Source of the DNA: Agelas oroides
Taxonomy: Eukaryota > Porifera > Demospongiae > Agelasida > Agelasidae
DNA length: 64,000 bases
Assembly (NCBI GenBank): GCA_949130485.1
Contig: OX422186.1
Span: 8,131,837-8,195,836 of the forward strand
Reading direction: 5' to 3'
The notes under the pieces were generated by a model. It was not told the DNA's origin. It saw only the letters and a list, made by a program, of their open reading frames with translations, and searched no databases. The position numbers were made by a program, and so were the translations under genes. Shown piece after piece: positions 9,979-21,400 of this stretch. Positions within the stretch are counted from its first letter, which is position 1. Every line of letters starts with the position of its first letter.

Positions 9979-11238
9979 ATGGAGGGAAGTAGTTGGTTTT
10001 CCAAGCTGCCAGATGAACTATATCTGAAGATCTTCCGCTATCTCGCACACCCAGAGGTGTGTAAGTGTATGCAGGTGTGCCGGAAGTGGAAGAGGCTGTG
10101 TAGCGATGATAGTCTTTGGACAGAAGTGGATGTGACCCTCTCCAAGGTAGCCAGCGAGGAGGTGTTACCCAAACTCGCCTCAAAGTTTCCAAGACTGAAA
10201 GGGCTTGCTATTGTGTGCGATAATTTAGAGGCACGGATGTGGAAGGAATTTACCTGTGATGAAAACATGTGGCAGAGGTTTGGAAATCTTGAAAAAGTAA
10301 CCTTCATATCGTGTCCGAGTGGACTGCTGAGCTCAGTGCAAGCCCTGGTAGCTTCATGTCCCAAACTGAATCATTTCAAATGTGAAAGCAGTAATGCATT
10401 TGATAGAAAACATTTGCTCGGTCTCTTCCATCCTTCTAGACTCTATGTGGAAGTCAGCCTTGCCTACTGCACTCAAATTGATGATGTTGCTATCTGTAGC
10501 ACTCTTTCGAATCCAAATATCACTAACTGTTTTAAGAAGTTGGAGAGTCTCAATTTAGATGGACTGGAGTTCCTATCTGATGTAGGCACCCAGGGGATTT
10601 TGGAGCATTGTCCAGTGTTGAGATCCTTGACTCTGGATGGAGAGCAACTCACAGACAAAACGGGCCACTTAATTGGTAGCAAGCTCCAAGCTCTTGAATG
10701 CTTGCATATCTCGTACTGTGACAACCTAACAGACAGTACTCTACATTCCTTTGGGAGACTGAAGAATCTACGAATTCTCTACATAAAGAGAGGTCCTTGT
10801 TTCACGAACAATGGCATAGTATCTTTATTTGAACAGCTATCTCTCAATAAGGACGCTTGCGGGAATTCTCAAGGATTGCTGAGCCTAGCGCTGATTGAGT
10901 GCAGGGCATTGGTGGATTCTGGATTAACAATAATAGCCCAGAGTTCCCCTAACCTTCGTCACTTGGATCTCTCGTGGTGTTGGAATCTAACAGACAAAGG
11001 CCTGCAGGTTGTTGCACACAACTGCCACAAGATCCAAACACTGAAGTTAGTTGGGTTGAAAGAAGCAAAATGCACCCCAATTATTGGTGCTTCCATGCCA
11101 AGGCTGAGGCTATTGGAGCTGGTCCAAACAGACTTGGTGGATGATGACCAGCTACAGTTGCTCAAGCTGGAGAAGCCATGGATCACCATCTTTGACTACT
11201 ATGGAGAGGAGGTGGATGGGTCCCAGCTAACCCACTGA
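9979..11238 (+). CDS. Intronless F-box / leucine-rich-repeat protein
   Basis: One open frame of 419 codons. An F-box lies at about residues 5-48 (FSKLPDELYLKIFRYL, CMQVCRKWKRLCSDDSLW). Then LRRs of the cysteine-containing FBXL type run to about residue 390, with units such as LHISYCDNLTD and LDLSWCWNLTDKGLQ. No transmembrane segment or signal peptide. Family knowledge: FBXL proteins bind Skp1 through the F-box and hold substrates of SCF ubiquitin ligases on the LRRs; the substrate here cannot be told. The ATG was chosen because it opens the frame directly before the F-box. The lack of introns is unusual beside the 10-17 exon neighbours and could reflect retroposition or a short ancestral gene. 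I cannot name a one-to-one vertebrate orthologue. Confidence 0.88.
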   Translation: MEGSSWFSKLPDELYLKIFRYLAHPEVCKCMQVCRKWKRLCSDDSLWTEVDVTLSKVASEEVLPKLASKFPRLKGLAIVCDNLEARMWKEFTCDENMWQRFGNLEKVTFISCPSGLLSSVQALVASCPKLNHFKCESSNAFDRKHLLGLFHPSRLYVEVSLAYCTQIDDVAICSTLSNPNITNCFKKLESLNLDGLEFLSDVGTQGILEHCPVLRSLTLDGEQLTDKTGHLIGSKLQALECLHISYCDNLTDSTLHSFGRLKNLRILYIKRGPCFTNNGIVSLFEQLSLNKDACGNSQGLLSLALIECRALVDSGLTIIAQSSPNLRHLDLSWCWNLTDKGLQVVAHNCHKIQTLKLVGLKEAKCTPIIGASMPRLRLLELVQTDLVDDDQLQLLKLEKPWITIFDYYGEEVDGSQLTH

Positions 11239-11652
11239 TTACATACCTTGTCACTAGTAGTAACAATACATCATATCTGAAAGACATTGAGTGTATCTTC
11301 TCTCCACACTTTGCATGCATGTGGTCCCACTCTCCCTGGCCATTCAGTTGATTGTTCCTTCCCAGTTTGATAAGTTACGTATGAGAAGCATCCTCTAGCT
11401 GACACTCACAAAGTAAGTATACTGCCTATAGTGCCCTTATACATATTATTCCCCACATTTGTTCAGAACCGACTTAATTCCTAGTGTAGTTATTCACTCA
11501 CTACTGTCCTACACAGTGCATCAGTATAACTCTCTACAACCTGGAAGCCTTTCTTTGCATAGTCATGCCTTACAGGGAGGGGTGTGGTTATTTGTTGGGA
11601 AGGATATTACTATATATGGTAACCGTCGGTACATACATGTATACAGGTAACA
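11239..11652. other. Intergenic, nothing recognised
   Basis: Downstream of the F-box gene; presumably includes its 3' UTR. No exon-like or repeat structure stands out. Confidence 0.5.
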
Positions 11653-11817
11653 CTAGCCCAAGTAGTACAGCCTCACACCAAAGAGGAAAGCAATAAGCAT
11701 GACCTCTATTTCAGCCTGTTCACACTCCTCTTCGGTCATGGCAAGGGAGCTCACAATTGTGTTTTGTCCATCTCCTGTCCTGTCAACTGTAATTATCAAA
11801 AACAGTATAAACTTCAT
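11653..11817 (-). CDS. Small unassigned ORF, 54 codons
   Basis: Starts MKFILFLIITV, which resembles a short hydrophobic leader, then TEEECEQAEIEVMLIAFLFG and a stop. It begins 58 bp beyond the RPLP1 stop on the same strand, so it may only be RPLP1 3' UTR. Alternatively it is a terminal exon behind the acceptor TTACAG at about 11788. The acidic-then-hydrophobic composition is protein-like but I recognise no family. Confidence 0.3.
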   Translation of the reverse strand: MKFILFLIITVDRTGDGQNTIVSSLAMTEEECEQAEIEVMLIAFLFGVRLYYLG

Positions 11818-11874
11818 TCCGTAATCTATGCAAAATGCACAGAATAAGAGTTCTGATGTTTCTTGAACTGCCGC

Positions 11875-14800
11875 TCAGTCAAACAGACCTGCAAAATCAT
11901 GAAGGACAATGGCTAATCCAAGTACAATCTGCTTGATGTCCATCAACATAACCAAGTCTTTGCTATTGCTTTGCTTGCCCTCCCTCGGAACTTGCCCTCC
12001 CTTGGAACTTACAAGTCATGAGTGCCTTATTAATACTAGTAAATGTGGTAACCAGATAGATAATGACATGAAAAAATGACCTCAAAGGGTCTAAAACTGA
12101 AAAGTTTCCTGGGGGCAAGTCCCAGTGTTGTTTTAGTTAACTATAACTTTTAACTAAATACATTTTAATGGCCTTTTTAAAATTTAGTTACCAAAACTAC
12201 AACTAACTAAAATATTTTGCTAAGCTGGGAACTATAACTAAAACATCCAAGAAGAGACCATGACTATACTAAAACAGAAAACAGCCTGTTTTCACTGATA
12301 ACTGTAACTAAATAGTAAGGGGTTTCAGAGTTTTAGTAATTGAAACTATAACTAAAAATACAAGGGGGTTGGGGGATTACTAAGCCCTTGTATATAAATA
12401 GCAACAGTGGACACCCACGATATTCTGAAAGTCCGACTGTTTATCCACAGACTTCAATATCATATGTTGGTGATTTTCGTGGGCATAATATTTCGCAAAA
12501 TAGGCCCAAATCCGGGTTTCAGAAATTTTTGCGGCTTTAATTTTCGCAGTCAGTGAATCTGGAACCTGCGTGTTAGCTAGCTGGACAGTGAATGTCTAGA
12601 ATTGTCTACGGAGAGAGATGGCAATCTTGGCTCTTTTCCTGTATGGGGTGAAAAAATACGCTGGTACAGCTAGACTTAGTATAAAGTAGCCTCATGCCCA
12701 GGCCGTTCATAGAGGCGATTGCTTCCACTCTTGGCCCTGTGCTACCGTCCGGTTCGTTCGTCTGTGCTTATACGTAGCACTTCGATTTCCCAATTGGACT
12801 GAGCAATAGCTGTCAAAGGCACACTTGCTGACAGGTTCTATTGGAGTTAGGATGGCCAGATAGTTTGAAGTAGTTCCAGATTGAAACCAATGCGATTCGC
12901 TCGCCATGCAGCACGTGGGCAACAAAACTTTTGCGGCTTTAATTTCGCGAATGGCTCTTGACTCGTGACAAAATGCAAAAATAAATCCCTTGCGAAAATT
13001 ACCAACCATATGGTACATTAGCAACCCCTGAATAGTGGATACCCTGCCACTCCGTATAACGGACATTTTTCGCGCTCCCAACTGTGCACAAACAATACAT
13101 AATGACCCCGATTTAGTGGACACTCATCGACCTTTTCATCAAGATTGTCCACCATCGCTGCTGGAGTTAACAACTTAACATTAGATTAGCACTGTTACTC
13201 ATAGTGTTAGCCTCTGCTTGGCCTTCCCTGCCAGCGTACAGCAAGGGAAAGCTCTGAAAACGTAGCCACATTGCGCTCAACAGCTCAATGACGCATACCA
13301 CGCTTATCGGAAATATACTGGAAGCCCCTGAGATAGGGACACCTTGCTAAAGGACACAATTGTTGGTCCCAATGGTGTCTGTTATAGAAGGGTTCCACGG
13401 TAGTGATGCCCCCCCTCCCCCAAATCTTATCAATTTTCTAAACGAAGCCCTGCTATGGCAGTAGGAATCATGATTGTATCACCCCTTGCTTTCTTTTCTC
13501 TCCTCAACCATTCTTACCAAAGCCCATGTCATCATCTGACTCCTCCTCGCTCTCCTCCTTCTTTTCCTCCTCTTTTTTCTCCTCCGCTTCTCCCCCTCCC
13601 CCGCCAGCCGGGGCTGCAGAAGTTGTAGCAGCAGCAGCCGCAGCACCAGAACCAACATTAGAGATCAGGGCACCGATGTCCTTACCTGAGGGGAAGAGAG
13701 GGAGGGAAGGAGGAGAGAGAAGGGGAAGGTGGGTAGGTAGAAAGAAAGAAGGTGGATGGGAAGGGGGGAAGGTGGGTAGGTAGAAAGGATTGAAGAAAGG
13801 GAGGGAGAGAGACCGGGAGAGAGACCGGGCAGCAAGGATTGAAGGAGGAAGGAAGGAGCGAAGGGAGGTAAGAGGGAGATATGAGCAAGGGTTAAGCAAA
13901 ACTAAAACCTTGACAAATTTAAGAGCAAGAGTTCCACTTGTCTATGCTAAAGAGACATCATAGCCACACCTTCCAATGCACGGGCAAAGAGCGTTGTCCA
14001 GATTGGTTCAACATTCACACCAGCAGCCTTGATCAGAGTGGTCATCTTATCAGCCTGATAGGTGGTTTGTGTGTGTGTGTGTTACCGAGAATGGTAAGGT
14101 TCGTAAAGTGAAATCATCACAAGAGTTCACAACTTGTCTTCATTAATATGATGGCCATAAACTAGGGGTGTGGTTATTGTTAGCAGATTGGTCAGCAACC
14201 AAGACAACCGGATAAGGTTAGAACAATGCCACTTACCTGCATCAAAAGGAAATGATAGCTGATCAGAAACATGAACATTTGTTGGAGTTTGTTATATAAA
14301 AAGTTTATAATGGCCAGTGAAGCAGGTCCCAAAAAAGCATGTGGGCGGGGGATGAGAAACTAATATGCAACAAATAGTGGCGTTGTGTTGTCTGAGTGCT
14401 GGAATCCTGAAAACTTATTCTCATTGTTCAGGATGAAGAATATGCACGTAAAATGTGTTCTTTCGGCTGGGATTTCACCCCCCCACCACTGTTGACATCC
14501 AACATCATGTCTTACACGATAAGATCTCCCAGGCCTTCCCCCTCTGTTTTACATAGGCCATACCAAATTGATTTTATGTTTCACAGATTTCTTAGGTCAG
14601 AAACATGACCTGGTAGGCAGGCAAAAAAAGAAAAAGAAAAATGACCAAACTTCTCATGAATTTAATTAGATACCACTCAGCCACACAAAACTGCTCGCCA
14701 TCCTCCATTCTTGCCACGTGGTGAGTACTTAGCCTCGTTTCTAGGCCTTCGCGCGTTCGTCACTTGCAGTTAATTCGTACTGCTAGCGACGAACGCGCAA

Positions 14801-15218
14801 AGGCCTAGGAACGAGGCTAGTGAGTACTGGATTACGTGTACATATTAATTGCATTTTTACATTTTTTTTTTCAATTTTCAAAAAAAAAAGACCTGGCCGG
14901 ATCCGTGAAACATAAAATGAATTTGGTATGGCCATACTGTAAAGTGATCAAAACTGGATGGTGGGAAGGATTGGGAACAAGGCCAGAAATGTAGCCATGG
15001 ATCTGTGCTAGGGTCCAAGTCACACAAGCCCCTACTCTTGATGTCCCTGACCCATAACTTCTGCTGAAGAGTCTGGGAACATCCGAATCTTGGCTAGAGC
15101 TAGGCCATTGATATATAGAGTGTACCTTTATTAACCAACAAGCACGTACCGTGATGGAAATGTCAGCATCGTGGAGGATGAGGGCGCTGTACACGCATGC
15201 CAACTCAGATACAGACAT
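11875..15218 (-). CDS. RPLP1: 60S acidic ribosomal protein P1
   Basis: Four exons: 15218-15150 (MSVSELACVYSALILHD...), 14054-13970 (ADKMTTLIKAAGVNVEP...), 13685-13518 (KDIGALISNVGSG, Ala/Gly hinge, Glu/Lys-rich acidic stretch), and 11888-11875, only 14 nt, which completes the conserved tail DDDMGFGLFD. Lengths add to 111 codons plus stop, close to the usual 110-115. P1 forms with P2 the flexible lateral stalk of the large subunit and recruits elongation factors through the FGLFD tail. Without the tiny last exon the frame would end KNG, which is wrong for the family; the acceptor TTTTGCAG and phase 1 support the assignment. Intron 3 (1.6 kb) and intron 2 carry repeats. The start lies 273 bp from the end of DUS3L on the same strand. 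Confidence 0.95.
12100..12380. repeat. AACTATAACTAAA-rich low-complexity region
   Basis: Degenerate reiteration of ACTAAAA/AACTATAAC words within RPLP1 intron 3. Confidence 0.55.
12459..13015. mobile_element. CCGTATGG-type MITE, second copy in opposite orientation to 28308
   Basis: The right end GAAAATTACCAACCATATGG and a decayed left end CATATGTTGGTGATTTTCG match the ends of the copy at 28308. The inside is the reverse complement of that copy, for example ACCGTCCGGTTCGTTCGTCT. Both copies contain TTTCGC words. Lies in RPLP1 intron 3. Confidence 0.75.
13690..13870. repeat. GGGAAGG-rich tract in RPLP1 intron 2
   Basis: Plus-strand purine-rich, with GGTGGGTAGGTAGAAAG repeated twice; a pyrimidine tract for the minus-strand gene. 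Confidence 0.7.
14556..14933. mobile_element. MITE with GGCCATACCAAATTG ends
   Basis: Left GGCCATACCAAATTGATTTT and right complement, both followed inward by ATGTTTCAC. A second copy is at 37720-38417. It is interrupted by a MULE-like MITE at 14730-14819. Lies in RPLP1 intron 1. Confidence 0.75.
14730..14819. mobile_element. MULE-like MITE with exact 9-bp target duplication
   Basis: TAGCCTCGTTTCTAGGCC and complement, 90 bp. Flanked on both sides by GTGAGTACT. Nested in the element above, so it is younger than that element. Confidence 0.85.
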
Positions 15219-15491
15219 GATATTTGAGTTCTTCGAGTCTCTGCGCTACGAGTGGAAAGTGTAAGTCGCCGGTGAGGCCTTAGCAGATATGAACAAACAC
15301 TTCTGACCACCGTAGGGAACAGGGAAAAGTAGACTTTCTACTTTATAATAGTTTCCCGGTAGAATTTCACAAGAGAGAGCACGTGGTTTCACTACTACAC
15401 TTACTGCGCATGCGCAGGTGCTATTTTGACCTTAGTGAACTCCTGATTTTAACCCGGAAAATTCAAAATTTCATACTGACAGTAAACATGT

Positions 15492-18400
15492 TTAGTTGTA
15501 TGCATTAGCCTTGTGTTTGGGAAGAAAAGTGAAGTTCTGCGGCACTGGTCCAAGCAACATCTCACTGCATGGAAAACAGAGAAACAGGATTCATCAATAA
15601 ACAGTTACCAACATTCCAATGGCAAGAATCATGAATACAAGCTAGCCTCGTTCCCAGGCCCCGCCCAGCTTTCCGTCGCTTTCAGTATGGAAAAGCGGGG
15701 AGAGCCTGGTATCTTTTCTCACGTGAGTATTGACGTAATCGGAAAATGGCAAAAATTTGCAGAACTAACAGGCTGTGTTTCACGTATTTTCAACCAACTA
15801 TACGCTCAACGCTTCGTGTGTACGACAGTTGGCCTGATAGCTAGATACGTGAGGTAAGTTACATGTACCTCATGCAGGTGCAGCTGTGATATTCGGTCCA
15901 TGGGGACCAATTATTCTGCTATGGATGGTCCAGGGGACCGATTTTGAGGGGGGGACCATCCACGGCGTGACAATCCACCCACCTATAATCTACCAAGTAA
16001 AGGGAATAAGTTTCTCCCCACCTGATCTTGATCCAGTGCTGACAGTTGTTGGAACTCATGAGGGTTTCCAGTTCATCCCTCCCCTCGTAGCTTGGTGGAC
16101 GTTCGTTGATCTTCTGGGGGACTCGCTCCAATAGACCAACTGGGATGTACCGGTAGAGAAAACTCAGCCACTCCAGTAAAAATTTCCTTGTATTCTCAAC
16201 ACCCTATGCACACATGGAAAGAGAGAAATACATTGTATATGGTAGAGTTAGTGCAGAGGGAGAGAAAGACTGAGCAGACTTGAGGGGGGGGGGTTCACAA
16301 AATGGCTCCTAGCGGCCTCTTATTGATCACTTTATGCAAGCAATATGGAGACCCCTAACCTCGATTCCTTCTGTGCATAAAACCCTGACGTACCCAACAC
16401 CACAAACAGCATATAGCTCACCAATGTGTCTGACCCCCAGTGCTCCAGGCCATAGTTGGTATAGCGACGTAGGATCTCCAGTCTCTCACTGGATGAAATG
16501 TCCCAGTGCCTGCATTTGTAAGCAAGATGAAAGCATGGAGACAGAAGTTAATTAAATGGGCTTGTATGTGTACATGCATATGTGTGTGCATGCATGTTTG
16601 TGGGGGAAGGGAGTACCTCTGTTCCTTGATTTCAGTAAAGATCCATGGCTTGATCAGAGAACCCCTGAAGAGGCACAAGAAAACAACAAAACTGACTCCT
16701 AGTCTCATTCCCAGACCAGCATTTCACTGGTCTGGGAATGAGACAACCACACAGCATATCTTGCAGACATAATCGTTACAGATCTACAGCTGACCTTGCA
16801 ATCATGACACCTGCCACCTCAGTCTCCTTGCGATGGCTATAGTAGTCCTCGAAGGATAGGATGTCACCATTGCCTGTGAGTGGACGGAGAGAGACACCAG
16901 TTGAATTGGAGAGCATTTAACAGGCCAGTTGAATTGGTCATCGTGGAGGACAGTATGACTCAAGAGCTAGAGTGTGAGGTGCCTGTAAAATACCTTGGTT
17001 GCCAGCTAGTCTTGGCACCAGACTCCTCTTCTGCGTGAAGGTTTGGGGTACAGAGACTAGTTGTCTACCTGTATAATTCTGTTCCCAGCTGGGTAAGCTA
17101 CTGAAGCCAAAATAGCTACACATATGCCAGGCAGGCATCCATTTGTGATTCTTCATCAGATATGAGCACATGTGAGGGGTGAGAGGAGGAGGAGGGAGGA
17201 GGAGGGGTGTATACCTACATACCAAAGAGTGGCATGGGATCAGCTGCTTTGGCACTCCTGTTGATGTATTCCCAGTCTGCCATCTTTGTGTACCGTTGCT
17301 CCCTTGAGCGACCATGCAGCTGTACAAAGGTCAAAGGTCAGTTAGTTTGCATTGTTATGAACTTTGTATTAACAACATTTAGAGGAGATACACGTATGAC
17401 ATGGTGACGCATCGACATGGTGACACATCGACATGGTGACACGTCGACATGGTGAAGTGTACGACATGGTGACGTATGACGTGGCGGCATGTACGACATG
17501 GCGACATGTACGATATGGTGCCGTGTACGACATAGTGCCGTGTACGACATAGTGACATGTACGACATGGTGACATGTACAACATGGTGACATGGACATGG
17601 TGACGTGTACAACATGGTGACATCTACGACATGGTGACATCTATGACATAGTGACATGTACGACATGGTGACATGTACGACGTAGTGACATGTACAACGT
17701 AGTGACATGTACGACGTAGTGACATATGTACGACATGGTGACATCTACGACATAGTGACATGTACGACATGGTGACATGTACGACATGGTGACATGTACG
17801 ATGTAGTGACATGTACAACGTAGTGACATGTACGACGTAGTGACATATGTACGACATGGTGACATCTACGACATAGTGACGTGTACGACATGGTGACATG
17901 TATGACATGGTGACATATACGTGATGTCACCACAACTGTCAAGTACTACTGCAAGGTGGGCAAAGGTTTGGGGAGTAATCAAGTTCTTAGTTGGGGCACT
18001 CAGAGATTGTGATTACGACTCACATTAAATACTCAAACAATCAAACTGATTGTTAATTTTACTATGACCATATTGATCACAGGGAGGGATGCTAAATCTT
18101 CTGAACATCTTGACAAAGCTGGAATTTGGAGTTAGGAAAACAAAAAACAAACTAGCAGCCACTGGGAACCAAACCTCCTCCTTGGCATGAGCTGACAATG
18201 CTCTGAACACTGCCACCATCAGGTTGCCTCAGTCCCAAGCTGTCTCCTCAAGAGCGGAAGCTTAACCACCAGAGTAGCGTTTTCTAAGCCTGTCCATGCA
18301 GCCAGGGCAAGAATTGGCCCACCCGGTCCCAACCATGGCGCTTTGACAGCCAAGCCTAGCAGCCACCATGTGCATGTCACCCTGCGGGTGACCCCACCCA

Positions 18401-21400
18401 CCTCCCCCTGTCCCACCCTTTCTACTGACACAGAACCTGCGCGCACAGCACGCAGAGACTATCTTTTCTGCGCAGTGCACAGTATGATGTAACCAAAAGT
18501 GCACTGTAGGGTTTAAAGGGTTTTAAGAGCGGAAGCTTAACCACCAGGCCACTATCATATAGAGGATTGCGGAGGCTGGCGGTTGCCTAGTGATCATAGC
18601 TTAGAGCACCAGCAGCTTAAGCCATGATGTGTGATTGTTGTACACTTTTACCTATTACCCTTACTGTAACCATGGAGACGCCCCATGCCTTCAGCTTGGG
18701 AATGAGGTTGTGGGCGTTCCAGTTCTTGTTGTAGATCCCTGTTCTCATCTTCACTGTGAGAGGGCAGTCCAGAACATCCACCATTCCGCACACGATTCCC
18801 TCAAACCTAGTGTGACGGTCCATCAGGGCGCAACCAGCACCCTGGAAGAGTGGGTAGCAATGGAGGGTAAGGACACACAATAATGGTCAGAGAACTGACC
18901 AACTATACTGCTTCTGGTAGGCATTGACAAAATATGCTAGCATAATTTTTAGAATAATAGGTATGTAGATTCTGTTGTAGAACAATAGGTGGGAATTTGG
19001 GAAATTATGTAATTATGAGCTGAACACTTCCTTGAAACACTTCCGGCATGTAATAGTATTCATTGCAAGTGTGTGCGTAAATTGGAATAATAGATAGAAC
19101 TGTGAAGAGGGCTTATCTCCAGAGGCTGCAAGTTCAAGATGGGAGGTCTCTCCTGTTTCACTACTGAGTGTGCTTTGATCTCCCCCTAATCCTTCTCAAT
19201 TGGCTAGTAATGTTGCAGTACAATTATTATCGTTAAGTTTTGTAAATTTTAAAAATTTTTGATTTTTATTGAGAATAATGGGTGAGGTTAGTGAGAATAA
19301 TAGGTAAAATTTGGAGGAATAATAGAATAGAATAATAATGGGTAAAAACAAAAGCATTTTGTCAATCCCTAGCCTCTGGTTAATATGCTGTGTAGTTGAT
19401 GAATGTCTTATCTAAAGAAATTTTCTAGGTACAGTAGGACAAAATTTTGCAGGCAGAAATTTTGCAGTTGCGTGTGTCATAATGATGGTGCACATTCAAT
19501 TCTCACAATTGTCATAACTGGACGTCATCTATCATAGCCTTGTTATATACCAGACCCCACCTAAAACATTGGGCTGGGAACGAGGCTACAGCTACCATAC
19601 TGCAGTAACATTTAGATTCAAGTAGTAAAATAATATCAAAAGCAGGGTTCTTGCTAGAAATCTACTTCCAAATGGTGCATAGTACAATAGGCAGGTATGA
19701 AACACCCTCCCTACACCTAAATTCACCACATCCAAATGATGCTGCAATTAACCAAATGGTGCAAAACCATCCGTTAAAGGCCTAGCGAGAACCCTGCCTA
19801 CATTATGTCTTATTTCATCCAACTACGTACAACACAGTCCTCACTGCAAGTTCATGATAATGTGCTCTCACTTTCTTAAAAACCAGGTCGATTGGACAAC
19901 CCGTGTTGATGTCAACAAAGTCAACTGTGGTGTGAGTGTTGAGGAGTTCAGCACAGCGGGTCATGGTGTCCGCATGTGACCCACACACCTGCACACCAAA
20001 CAAGTCTTCACTCTCGTGTCGCTTCAACAATGCCCACTCACTCGTTTGACCCTGGGAAGAGAGGAGGGAGGAAGAGATGAGGCACTCTTCACAGCCAACA
20101 CACACACACATCTCCACATCTCAGAGTAAGATGGGAGCTGCAATGGTTGGATAGGTGGATGGATTGCCAAATAGACGTTGAATAGACAGTGGATTGTTGG
20201 ATCTATGGTTGCATGGATAGGTCAATGGCCAGATGGATTGATGGCCATATCTCCAAACACACGTACACAAACCTGCAGAAGGTTGGTGGACATTGCCATC
20301 TCTCCACATGTGATGTCAGCTCCAAACTCCTTGCACACTCTGCGGAATGGAAGGTTGCCAACCTTAGGAAGAAGGGAGGGAGGGAGGTCAATTTACACAT
20401 ACTTCTTCTTTACTATACAAACCCTTACAGTTGTGAGTGGTGCCAGAAAAAGTTTGTCACGAAAATCAACCTGAAGAAAAAAACTTCGTGATTTACAGAC
20501 AACAATAAATGATTTACCCTTGTTCCCATGATCTCCCCAAGCTAAGGCTGAGCTGGGAATGACATTATTATCACACACACATGAAATTGTGTTACCAAAC
20601 CTTTTTCTTTTCTTGCGGCTGCAGTTTGATGTGATCTTCATCCGTTACAGCACCACAGGTCTTGATTTGAATGTCACAAGCCACTTTAGCCTTGGATTCC
20701 TGTACACTACTGGTTACACTCTCAGTAAAACTCTGCACACTGCTACTACCTATACTTGCAACACTACTGCATGAATCTGCTACATTCTCAGTAAAACTTT
20801 GCGCTTCACTACCAGAATTTGTTACACTACTTGGTAAACTACAGTCTGCTGAAGCAAGGGAACTCTTGTTCGAGGGTACTCCAGCACTGGACAAAGAAGG
20901 TTTCTGCAAGTTAGTTCTCTCTGTCTGTTTGGCCAGTTGCATCAAGTAGGCACCACTCCGTGGGAAAGTCAGGGTTCGCTTTCTCAACTGTTCTTGAAGT
21001 CTCTTGGACAAAACATTAATGGTTGATGCAGGGCGATCTGGAACAAAGATGGCTTCATTGACAATATTCTCAAAGCGTGCACTCAAGTGGGATCCCCCAA
21101 ACCTACACGCTGGCCCATATGAGCACCTGCCATATGTCTCAAACAAGAAGCACCTGTCCCCCAAATCTTCCAGCTTAGAAGCCATGTACTTCTCAACATC
21201 GTGCATATAGCGACAGTTTTCCCCAAAGGGACACGTTACCCCTGCTCCAACATGAAGATGGAAACTGGGACATAACTGCTCTGAGTATGGGATCTTGCAT
21301 CTAGGGCGATGCTTGTTCTGGCCTCGTCTTCTCTTCTTAGCAGGCGGAGGCTGGATGTCATGACTATCTCCCCCCAAGTTCTCTGAACTGTTCACATGCT

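Noticed and set aside
17207-17407. Plus-strand ORF opposite DUS3L exon 7
   Set aside because: Shadow of the minus-strand exon; no family resemblance.
17338-17942. Cys/His-rich minus-strand ORFs ([13 protein letters not shown]) resembling metal-binding repeats
   Set aside because: They are translations of the 17-bp minisatellite inside a DUS3L intron.
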